A stretch of DNA of 64,000 nt, taken from the NCBI RefSeq assembly GCF_021347895.1, contig NC_067129.1, positions 34,199,690 through 34,263,689 of the forward strand, read 5' to 3'. The first letter of the stretch is position 1; each line of letters starts with the position of its first letter. A program made the position numbers and the translations under genes. This stretch comes from Acanthochromis polyacanthus (lineage: Eukaryota; Chordata; Actinopteri; Pomacentridae). The notes under the pieces were generated by a model. It was not told the origin of the DNA, ran no database searches, and saw only the letters and a list, made by a program, of their open reading frames with translations. This document shows positions 1 to 24,700 of the stretch, in pieces.

Positions 1-540
1 CTGGTTAATGCTTCACGGGCACTTAAAAACTCAAGACAGTAAAACAGTTTTCATCAGCAAAGCAGCCATTAGGAGCACAGAATGAAGTCTGACATCCTTT
101 AAAGTCCTATTCTGGTGGAAAACATGTTTTTTTAACCTAGTTTTTTTTTACACAGTAGAGGATATTTTAAGAACAAAAAAAAAAGCAGCCAACATCATAG
201 CTGTACATGGAAGCCGATGTACTCAATGATAAAAACACAGATCCAGACTTGCAGACGTTACTCAGAACACATCCAAGTAATAAATCCTGTCTTCTAGCAG
301 GGTGAGGTTTATTCTTTGCCAGAGTCAAGTTCAGGTTCTTACATGTAATGCAGAATTTCTAGTAAAGTAGTTTGACAGAGTCTGGGTGAGTCTGAGAAGG
401 GAAAAAAAACAAAACATCTAAATGTGTAATTATAATACAGACCGATGAGCTTTTCAGGGTTCATTTAAAACACTTGAAAGGCATTTAATTATGCTGAAGG
501 CAAATATGAAACAAAAGCAATGACGCAGACACAATTTTGG

Positions 541-1165
541 ATTGCTAGCCTAGAATTGCCAGTTGCCAGCACTGCAATGCTAGTTGCTAGTTTAGGAATT
601 CAATACAATTTCAATTCAATTTTATTTTATTTATATAGCGCCAATTAAAGGTCAAATTGTCTCAAGATGCTTTACTGAACTCATATGCCTGAACCGGAAT
701 GACAGTTGTTAGCCCTTTAATGCTACTTGCTGGCCCCGGAGTGCTAGTAGCTAGCCTTGGAATGCTTGTGACTAGCTTAGGAATGACAGTTGTTAGCCTA
801 TGAAGGCTAGTTGTTAGCCTAAAAAAGCCATTTGCAAGCCTAGGAATTGTAGTTTCTAGGCTAGGAATGCTAATTTATAGCCCCTAATTTATTTATAGAA
901 CTTAGGAACTTTGAATGCCAATTGCTAGCACAGGAATGCCATTTGCTAACCTGGAAATGCTAGTGGCCAGCCTAGAAATGCTAATTATGAGACTAGCAGT
1001 GCTAGTTGTCAGCCTAGGAAATGGTACTTGTCATCCTCGGATTGCAAGTGGCTACAATGGGAATGCTAGGGGTTAGCCTTGGAATACCAACTATTAGCAC
1101 TGGAATGGCAGTTGTTATCCAAGGAATGCAAGTGGTTAGCCTGGAAATGCTAGTGATCAGCAATT
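541..1165. repeat. 21-bp degenerate minisatellite, interrupted by an inserted repeat
   Basis: Imperfect repeats of a 21-bp unit around GGAATGCTAGTTGCTAGCCT run through bckdk intron 5; for example, GTTGTTAGCCT recurs 21 bases apart near 789 and 810, with TTGCAAGCCT another 21 on. A fish interspersed repeat (about 603-712) splits the array. A plus-strand open frame at 1021-1302 reads seven-residue repeats because 21 is divisible by three; it is not a gene. Confidence 0.8.
603..712. repeat. Interspersed repeat fragment (ATTTATATAGCGCCAATT family)
   Basis: Contains the TTCAATTTTATTTTATTTAT..ATAGCGCCAATT and CTCAAGATGCTTT segments common in fish genomes. Related pieces occur at about 24580-24680 and 38512-38655. 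It sits inside the 21-bp minisatellite, so it arrived after or during array growth. Confidence 0.6.
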
Positions 1166-1320
1166 ACGCTAAAGGAAAATATGAAACAAAACCAAAAACA
1201 GGCATAAAAAATTCACAGAAGACCACTACCATCAGTGAAGAATTCATTCCCAACATAATCCCAGCCCAACCTGCAGGTACATTCTGTCTTTCTGACCATT
1301 AATTACAGAATATTCTCTAC

Positions 1321-15241
<13,921 letters not shown>

Positions 15242-15490
15242 TGAGACGAAGCTGCGATGAGCAAACAGCGGCTGTCGGTTCCGAGCTAAACAGCAGTCTG
15301 CGGCTGCTACGGGCCATCAGGGTCGCGACGTCCTGGTACACAAAGGCACGTCTTTGGATACAGTAAGCGGTGCAGCGGGGCTCCGTACTTATTGGCCAGC
15401 GGGAGGAGAACCGGAGCCAATCAGCCATCCAGAGGCGGAGCCGCTGCTCGGTACTGGCCCGGTGTGGTGCCGAGACGTGATCCACCGCAC
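15242..15490 (-). promoter_or_regulatory. Probable bckdk promoter and 5'UTR
   Basis: A GC- and CpG-rich island, standing out from very AT-rich DNA immediately upstream, abuts the bckdk start codon. It holds a CCAAT box in the gene's orientation (ATTGG on the plus strand at 15391-15395) and a second CCAAT on the plus strand at 15417-15421. No TATA box was recognised. The transcription start cannot be placed from sequence alone. A long minus-strand open frame through this island and exon 1 is a composition artefact. Confidence 0.6.
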
Positions 15491-15499
15491 TGTATATTA

Positions 15500-16330
15500 G
15501 TCAATCAATAAAACTAGATTAAAAATAAAAACAATTTAAAATAAAATGAAATAAAAATATAACAATTCTATTTTTATTTCAGTTTTTAATTAATATTTCT
15601 AAATATCATTTTATTGTTTCATTAATGTTGTACCAGGCATAACAGTAGTAAAAATAAATAAGTAAAATAAATTAAAGTGTAAAAGAGAATAAAATAAACA
15701 ATCAAATAAAGTTAAAAGATAGAAAATAATAAAATACTTAAACTATAAGAATGATAAAAATAAAATACCCTAAAGTTATTTACATTTTTATTGAAATATA
15801 TTTTTTAATTTTTATAGACAAGTTAATTCCCTATCTATCTACAATTATATTTTATCTAACATTTTTATCAAATTTTGTTAATTGATTATTGTTGTACCAT
15901 CCAGAGGATAACTTCAAGGCAAAAAAACAACAAATTAAAAATAATAAATAAAAAAATAATAGAAGAAATAATAGTAAATGAGTAAAATAAATACACGAAT
16001 AAGTCAACCAAGGGTAAAAGAAAGTAAAATGAACAATGAAATAAAAAATTGAAAACAATAAAATGCTAAAAAAAAAAGTGTTCACAATAAAATATAAAAA
16101 ACAATTAACCCTAAGATTAATTCCCCATCTCTCCACAATTATATTTTTATTTCAATTTTTATTGATATATATATTTTTAATTTTTGTAGATGGATCTGTC
16201 CAAAGTTATATTTTTTATATTATTTTTTGTATTTAAGACACATTAGGAAGAGGCGTATGTATAAAATAAAGCTGAAACAATGCAATGCTTGTTTGCTTGA
16301 GCTTGCCATTGTAAGGATGTTTTGTTTTTT
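15500..16330. repeat. AT-rich low-complexity block with a ~330-bp imperfect duplication
   Basis: Dominated by TAAAATAAA-type sequence. AATTCCCTATCTATCTACAATTATATTTT (cited in two parts: 15823-15852) recurs as AATTCCCCATCTCTCCACAATTATATTTTT (16120-16149), each with TTTTTATTGA.ATAT nearby, so the block is an old direct duplication. Non-coding, upstream of the bckdk promoter. Confidence 0.6.
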
Positions 16331-18240
16331 TAATAATAATTTAGTGATTCTGACAAAACAAGCATTATAATTTCCCAAATCGAGAAAGGAACCGACAGAT
16401 TAAACTGAAAATGCAGAAATTATTAGTTGCAAATGTCGTATAAAAGCAGGAAAAAGAACTGAAATTTCTTTTGCAGGATCACAATGTTCTATTGTTAGAT
16501 ACAAAAACAGATGTTCACCTTTATTTGAAACAGTTTCCAGGCTCAAAAATTAGGCCAAATGCCTCAAGGATGAAGTCTAATAACGGTTTAAACGTTTGCT
16601 GTTAATTCTCGTCACTAAAAGTAAACATCCTGGTAATTAGTCTCTTTAATTATTTATAGCAGCACCTGAGGTATCCTCTCACAAGTCTCCAGATGGTTGT
16701 TTTACAGAAGCAAGACACAGTTTGACACACTGACATGGAATGAATAAAATATGGAAGTAAAATCTTGACAAGAAACAGCAGAAATGACAGGAAATTCATC
16801 CATCCATCAATAGTGATCATAAAAAAGCACAACAACAAGCAGAAAAAAAGGTAATACATCACCGTCCTAATATATCCATCAGTACCCTGTATTTTTGATA
16901 AATATAACCATTTTTTAATGCTCTGGTCTATTTAAGCATATGTAATGTTGGATAAAGTGAGTAAAAGAGCAGCTTTTAGAGAAATAAATTCAAGATGCGA
17001 CTGAAATGTGATTTCTATGGAAAAACAAGACAGACTAGTGGTGAAGACACTGAGTGGTCTGAAAATGGACTTGTAATGTAGTAAAATGTAAAAAAAAAAG
17101 CCTGTTTTTTTTAATTACAATACCAGACACAGATGAAATAAAATGAACACACTGGAGTCAGAAGCAAGTTGAAAATGTCCTTTTGCTTAGAATGAAGATC
17201 GTAAAGAAGGTTCACAGCACATAAAAACGTGGCAGCATTTTACTCCTTTGGGATGTAAATGATGAGGTTTCTGCTCAAATCAATATAATCAGACAGCAGG
17301 GAGACAGACATTGTGCTGCTTTTTCTTCCTGCCAAAGCTGAAAATCTAAACCGAACCTCATATTTAAACAGCAGAGGATTCACTCAAACACTCATCTGAA
17401 AACAAAAGAAGAAAAACCCCTATAATACTGCACAAACAGCAGAAAAATAAACACACACAGGACTGCGGCTTCAGTGTAACCGATTACACATCTCACAGGC
17501 ATTCAGCAGCGTTAGCATGTTCTCTGGAGCTTTTCTAAGGCAAAAAACAAACATTTACTCTTCTTTTTGGTCTGTTTTTGCAGTGCAGTGACCTCTTTGC
17601 AATTACATACATTCATCTGATCCTTTTTTAAAATAAAAATACTGATTTCAAATACGAACATCAAGTATCTGGATGTTTCTTACATCCATCTAAAGGGGCT
17701 CTCATGATTATTTTGAGCAGCTTCTGCTGAAATAAGTGGATTTAAAACCATCATTGCTGCTGTTTAAGAGTCAGAAGAATTCAATTTAATACTGAGGCGT
17801 ACAACTGACATCCTATCTGAGCCACAAAGGACTCAGAAAAAAAACAAAACGCCAACTACATGTGATGATGTAGACATAAATAGAGTGAATGTGTTTTGTT
17901 TCAAACAACAAATCAGCAGATAGAGGTTGTAAATTCCCCCAGTGAGGGATCAATAAAGTTATCTAATCTTCTAATATGTCACATGACATCGATGAACATT
18001 TCTCTTCCCGTGGATGTCCTGATACTACTAACATCAAGCATCATAAAAAATTCTGCAAATTACAAGAGTTTTGTGCCAAAGTCCACATATTACACATTGA
18101 TGTAAAAAATAAAAATAAACAAGAATATTGTGTTCTTTCAGCTGCTAATGTCACCATTAAAGTCGCTTTGCCCAAACAGCTTATGAAGAAAATGAGAATG
18201 ACAAAGATCTTTAACAAATCGGAGCTGCTAAGGTTAGAGA
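16331..18240. other. Intergenic region between bckdk and lrwd1
   Basis: AT-rich with no conserved coding signal. Contains a LINE-type tail near 17935. Two overlapping plus-strand open frames at 17896-18296 have no recognisable motif and no splice context. Confidence 0.5.
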
Positions 18241-18245
18241 CTGGT

Positions 18246-18455
18246 CTAATGGAGCTTCTGGCGTATCACCTTGGACCAGTAGCCTGGCTGGGATAGTGTA
18301 CCACCTGGGGTCGCTGGAGCAGGTATTTGGGCACCTGGTGTTGCTGAAGGACCTTGGACCACTGGGGGAACTGTGGCTCTTGGGTGGCCTGGGGATTGCA
18401 GATAAACTGCACCTGCGTCTTTTTGGGCTGTTTGGGCAGGTGTGCTAGCTGACAA
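18246..18455 (-). other. GC-rich 27-bp-periodic open segment downstream of lrwd1
   Basis: A short GC-rich island is open in two minus-strand frames: a Pro/Ala/Thr-rich one (ATPGAQIPAPATPGG) and a Pro/Gln-rich one. The plus strand gives Gly/Val/Ala-rich sequence. CACCTGG/GACCTTGG words recur at about 27 bases, which suggests a small coding-like repeat. An AG acceptor-like site precedes it (TTGTCAG). It could be lrwd1 3'UTR, a remnant exon, or a repeat. I do not recognise it. Confidence 0.25.
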
Positions 18456-18705
18456 GTTGAAAAAAACAATGTAAAAAATCCCACCTTCAATGTTTTTATA
18501 TTTATCTCACCTTAAAATATATACAAAAAGTGGTACATTGAACTGATTGCTTACAAAAACCATGTAGACTGTTGGAGAGTTCATGTTTCGTCTGTTGAAA
18601 CAGACTTCCAGAGGTATTTTGGAAATGAAAAGGTTCCAGGCTAATTTGCTAATAGGGTCTCGCAACGCCCGGATCATTTCTGTCCCAAACAACTGAAGCA
18701 ATCCG

Positions 18706-21700
18706 TCAGACTCGTGCAGTTATCAAGGACGACTCATCTCTCTTCCACACGACCACCATGTTCTTGTCGCTGAGGGCCGCCAGGTAGCGGAGCTCAGGGT
18801 CCATCGCCACGTTGTTGATGGAGGGGCCCTCCAGCTGGCCGAGGCCGTCCCTCATCGGGGTCGGCCACTCCAACACCTGACAAAACAACCAACATGTCAG
18901 TAAAAAGTGTATTTATTTCACTGTTCTATCACATTTATTACTCACTAAGGTCCAGATCTTAAAGCATTATTAATAATTGTGTTGCATTGGACTGTTTCAG
19001 GTTTACCTGTGGCTGCCATCTAACTTAACGGCTAGCTGTTAGCATAGCCTTAGCCAAGGGCGTCAGTTTGTTTTTAAAAGTGGGGGGGATGGAGACCACA
19101 GCACTTTGAGAAAATGTCGAAGAACAGCGGCAAAATGCCACAAGCTGGGCTCGAACTCACAAACACCGCACCAAAGGCGGAGGCTCAAGCTGTTGAGCTA
19201 TCGTTACATGCGGATAAAGAGGTCTGTGGGCCGCTATAATACTAATTCTTCTGGGCCGAAATTTTGCCTCTGATCGGAGCTTCCACTTGGCACAGGCGCA
19301 AATTTAGCATCTGCGCGTTTTTTTTTGTTTTTTTTTTAACCTCACGAAGGTGTGCTGCATGTCTGTGCAACTCTCGGCTGAGTGCGGATGGTGCGTTCAG
19401 GAGCGTCGGAATTTTCTATACTATATAAAATGACCCCTGACAAAAAGTGGGGGGACACGTCCCCACCGCCCCCCCCCTAAACTGACGCCTATGGCCTTAG
19501 CCACTGTGAGAGAAGCTAATTTCCTGGTTTGTGCTTCTTGTTCAGTTTTTGCTTTTTGTGTCTCTGCTAGAAAGACATGTCTGTCAGTTAGAGCACATTT
19601 CTCAAGTTAATCTGACTTCAGAACATGCTAAGGTGCTCCAGCTAACTTAGCCGCTAGCCATTAGCATAGCAGTAGCCACTGTGAGAGGAGCTAACTTCCT
19701 GGTTTGTGTTGCTTGTTCAGTTTTTGCTCCTTTTTTTTTAAGTTTTTGCTCCTATTTAGACTTTTCTAAGACCACAGATCCTGAGAACTGAAGTAGCACA
19801 TTTAATTTATCAATAAGCAGTCAACAGAAACACCCATAATCAAAAAAATGCCAAACATAGGCCTACTAAAATTAACTACAAAAGGTGTGTTTCTTTTCAT
19901 TGTTCAGTAAGATTCATATCTTAAAGTATTGATTTAATTTTGTTTCCAGACTCAGTTTCAGGTTAATTTGTAGCTGCCGTACAACGTAGCTGCTAGCCGT
20001 TAGCATAGGCTTAGCCACTGTGAGAGGAGCTACTTCCTGGTTTGTGTTTCTTGTTCAGTCTGTTACAATATAACCTAACCTCCTCTGGATCAGGTTAGCT
20101 CCACAGCATCAGTTACCCATGGAGATCTAGCAGACTAAAAGACCTTTGTGATACTAAAACTGTGATGTTACCTGCTATTCCACTATCTCAATTCGTAGTT
20201 CGTATTCAGACAGGCTGTGAACAGTTTTACTTTTATGAGTCGAGTTCATCTTGACCACCTTAGCTGTAGGTAAAAGCTCAGTAATCATTGCTCTCTGCAT
20301 GAGAAAACTGTCCACACAGAATTAAGAGAGTCTGAAACTGTAGCAGATGTTTAGAATTATAGTTTGAGAGTGATTTTAGTGTTCACTGCCTGCCAGATCT
20401 GGAGGTTTGTTTACTGCCTGTCTGACAAACTGTGTGTGCTTTCTCTCTCGTGACTGCTTTGGTGTGATGACATGATGTTCCAGGAGAGTAAAGTTATCAC
20501 AACCAGAAGAAAAACATGCAGATCTACAACACTAACAGCTTCTGCCACAATATTTAATGATTACTGAGGTACCTCAGTGGGCTGTATGGGTTTCCCATCT
20601 GAATTGTTTATCTGTGAGGTTGGTGATGTGTACGTCCACAGCCGGCCTTTGTTGTTCGCCACACACCACGTTACACTCGGCCTGAAGGAAGGAACAATAA
20701 CAAAGATTATAACAACTATCAGAGTTTAGATGCTCTGCTAGAAGAGGTAAACACCCAGAAATTCAGCGTGAAGATGACGGTTCAAGATGCTTTCATGAAA
20801 TGTGATCACATTGATGAGGTTTGCAGGAAGAAATGGCTAAACTGCTCAGATTCAGCTCCAGAACTATTGAATCAAGGGTTGACACCACATAGAAACATGA
20901 ATTTCAGTTCTTTATGTTAATAAACGTTCAAAAATTCTAAAATATCTTTTATTGTGTGATTATGGGTAGACTGATGTGCAAAAACGTCTATTTTAAAGAT
21001 ATAAAGTTGCACAGCGTCTATGTGGACTTACCTGGACAGGTGTTGAGGGCCAGGTAGGGAATCTCAGTGTCGGCCCACTGCAGCTCGGCCAGAACTACAG
21101 CACACATGTCCTGGTCTTCTGTCTGCCTTTGAGCCTTGGTCCGGCTCCAGCTCCACAAGTAAATAGATCGTGCATGTAGTTCTTTGAGGCTACGATAACG
21201 ACAAAAAAAATTCAAATAAAATTCAAAAAAATGTACAGAAAAATGGAGTACTTGGGGGTTTAAATTTGGATTTAAAACCATCTTACAGTTGATTTAATGT
21301 AAATTTCAGACTTAAATGAAGACAACACGCAGTAGAATTGTTTTTGTTTGGGATCGACTGATAGGGGCTTTCCAGGGCGATGCTGATTATTTGGTGATCA
21401 AGAAGGCTGATAACCAATATTTGGAACAATATAAATATAATGTTTAACAGCATACAAGTAGAATACTTCTGTACTCTCCTCTATGTGATTACTGATATTA
21501 ATTGGTTTGTCTCCTGCTGATCTTCTCTATTTCTTAACATTTCACTGTTCTATCACTTTATTGTCCACTTAGGTTCATATCTTAAATTAATTATTGTTCC
21601 AGACTCTGTTTCAGGTTAATCTACAACTGCCTTCTAATTAGCTGCTAGCTGTTAGCGTAGCCTTAGCCACTGTGAGAGAAGCTAGCTTCCTGATTGTGTT

Positions 21701-24700
21701 TCTCCTTCAGTTTTTGCTTTTTTGTGGTCTCTGCTAGAAGGCGTCTGTCAGCTACAGCAGATTTTTCAGTTAGTCTGATTCAGAACATGTTATGATGCTC
21801 CAGCTAACTTAGTGCTAGCGTTAGCATAGCTTTAGCCACTGTGAGAGAAGCTAATTTTCTGGTTTGTGTTTCTTGTTCAGTTTTTACTGCTGAGAGACAT
21901 TTCTGAGATCACAGAGTCCTGACATCTGACGTAGCACATTTTAATTTATCAATAATAGTCAATAAAAATACAGATACCGGATAATCACAAAAATGCCAAA
22001 ACATTGGGCATGCTAATCATCTATCACTACTAAAAATTAACCGTACAAGTGTATTTCCTTCACTGTTCTGTCCCCTTTTATGTTAATTAAGGTCCCTATC
22101 ATAAATGAATTATTGTTATATGGACTCTGTTTCAGGTTAATCTGTGGCTGCCGTCCAATTACCCCACTAGCTGTTAGCAGTAGCATTAGCACTGTATAGA
22201 AGCTAACTTCCTGGTTTGTGGCAACGGCTTGTGTTTCTTATTCTGCTTGAGAGCATTTCTGAGACCACATAGTCCTGATATGTGAAGTAGCGCATTTAAT
22301 TATCAATAATATCATAAAACCACACATAATTGAAAAATGCCAAAAATAGGCACCATAGTATCGGTCCATTCCTTGTCTTTGTGCTGTCACATCATACAAG
22401 CACCAACATGAAGATTTATGTTGTTTTTTCTTTCAAATCAGGTTTAGTTTCAAATATTTGCTTAAATATACTAATAATGCACAAACATGTGATTCACAGT
22501 CGGTCAGAACTTCATGAGGGGACAAGAATTGAAACTAAATCCTCATGTGACCCCTTGAAGGAAGCCGAGAACAGCACTAAAAACACTAAACTACTTTACC
22601 AAGCCTGAAACAAGACTTCAAGCTAAATGTAAGGGGCCTCACTCCCCACTATGTCGTTCATTCAGAAAGTCAGGCGTCAATGGTGTGGTAGTTGTGGTTT
22701 TTGTTTCCTTCTTGTATATCGGGAACGTTATTCCATCTCCTTTGACCTGCTGGGTGATAAATAATACAGGATATTACTACTGGATGGTCCACAGGTGTGA
22801 TTTAATTCTAACGTCTAACAAGACACACACGGCGACTCGTCTACCTCTTTGTGTTGTTGTTGTTCCCCAGTTGTGTGTTGTAGCAGTGCAGGCCGTCCTC
22901 GCAGGCAGTCAGCAGATGTGTGCTGGGAGAAAGTGGGAGGCAGACAGATGTGCGAGGAGTGGGCGCTGACGTCCAACAACAGCAGCTGGCTGGAAGAAAC
23001 AAACAGAAATATTCTCAACATCACAGTGTGAGCCTCTGCGCTTCACTTACATCAGATTTATGAATGAAAATGTGCAGTTTAGCTTAATTTTTAGCTAATT
23101 TCTAGCAGAAATGTTGCAAATGCACTGATATTTCTACTAATATTGTAGCAATATTAAAAATAGTCAGGAATTTGCTATGTTTGTGTTGTTTTTGTAGTTC
23201 ACAGCCTTATATTTAATCTTGTGAGGTAAATTTAAATGGAAAAACCACTTTGCGTCACTAGTGCCTGTTGTTTTAAATGTGCTGTATAAATAAAGTGATT
23301 TGACATTAAAAGACACACAAAAATATGTCATTTTTTTCCACTTTAAAGGACATAGTGTGTTCAATTCCACCAGACTTGTACCAAATACCGAATTTTATGA
23401 AGTTAAAAAAGCGTTGACTGGAAAAGGAACTACCGACTTCATTTAATGACGATGCATTATAATCACCACCGCTTGCGTCAGAATGGAATTTCAGAACGAA
23501 TAGTCTGCAGTTTCTGTTGTTTTGGCCTCGATAAATGTATAGTAAAGACTGATTGTTGGAGGTAGACGATGTGCATCAGTTTTACAAAGCAAATGTGCAG
23601 TTTATCTTAATTTTTGTTTAAGTTCAAGCAGAAATGGTGCTAATGCATCAAACATATCCTACATGTATTATAAATAACTGTTAAAACAGCCAAAAAAATT
23701 TCTATGGTGTCAATTTCTGTAGGTTCTCAGCCCTAATATTTAAAGTTTTAGCTAAATTTGTCCACATGAATTAGAAAACGTTTTGTTATTTTAAATGTGC
23801 TGTATAAATAACAGTGATTTGACATAAAAGATACACAAAATATGTCATTTTTTTCCACTTTGAAAGGACAATAGTGGTGGTTCAATTCACCAGACTTGTA
23901 CCAAATACCGAATTTTATGAATTAAAAAGCAGTTGACTGGAAAGGAAAACTACCGACTCATTTTAATGACGATGCATATAATTCAACACACCTGCTGCGT
24001 CAGAATGGAATTCAGAACGAATAGTCTGCAGTTTCTGTTGTTTTTGGCCTCGATAATATCTTTTTTCCACTTCAAGTACAATAATGTGGGTTAACTCCAC
24101 CAGACTTGTATTAGAATTGTACTTAATACCAAGTTTTATGAAGTTGAAAAGAGCAGCAGACTAGAAAACAAAAACTACTGACTCATTTTAATGAAGCTGC
24201 ATTAAAAATTCAACACAACGACCGCGTCAAATTAACATTTCTGTTGCTGTGAGAAAAGAAAATGTGTGTAAAGACTGACTTTTTGGAGGTAAACAATGAA
24301 TGCTTAATTTTTATCTAATTTTTAGCAGAAATGGTATAAAGCATCAATATATATACTACATGTATTATAAATAACTGCTAAAACAGTGAAATAATTTAGT
24401 AGGGGTCTATTTCTGTAGTCTCAGCCCCAATATTAAAGGTTTTAGCTAAATTTGCACACGTAAACTAGAAAGCATTTGTTATTTTAAATTTGCTGCATAG
24501 ATAATTGCGATTTGACATGAAAATTATACAAAAATGTGTATTTTTTTAAAGTACAATAGTGTGATCAAAAATGGCAGATTCAGTGTCACTTTATTTATTA
24601 TAGCGTCAATTCACAACTTGTCACCTCATAGCACTCACACACTTAACCCAACAATCCAAAGTTCCTCTAGACGTGTTTTTCAAACAACAAAAATTGAATG

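Larger units (their letters stand above)
18940..20060. repeat. Higher-order repeat block 1 (GCTAGCTGTTAGCATAGCC units)
   Basis: Intron 14 of lrwd1 holds three copies of a roughly 70-base core (GTTAGCATAGCCTTAGCC ACTGTGAGAG(A/G)AGCTA..CTTCCTGGTTTGTG) near 19036, 19660 and 19998. Longer shared flanks (TTTCAGGTTA..CTGTGGCTGCC) surround them. Block 2 at 21530-22310 has the same order of elements, so the two blocks are duplicates. Confidence 0.75.

Noticed and set aside
360..420. A sixth bckdk exon left of exon 5
   Set aside because: The minus strand gives a weak LSNYFT-like stretch but not the expected conserved DKTLTSRLGIRMLATHH sequence; no exon could be supported between 1 and 1320.
17896..18296. 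Overlapping 69- and 106-codon plus-strand frames as a new gene
   Set aside because: No motif, no splice partner, and the second runs into the GC-rich repeat patch.
20573..22989. lrwd1 as a true pseudogene
   Set aside because: Only four adjacent exons are affected, splice sites and conserved residues persist, and neighbouring non-coding repeats show the same indel pattern; error is likelier, though unproven.
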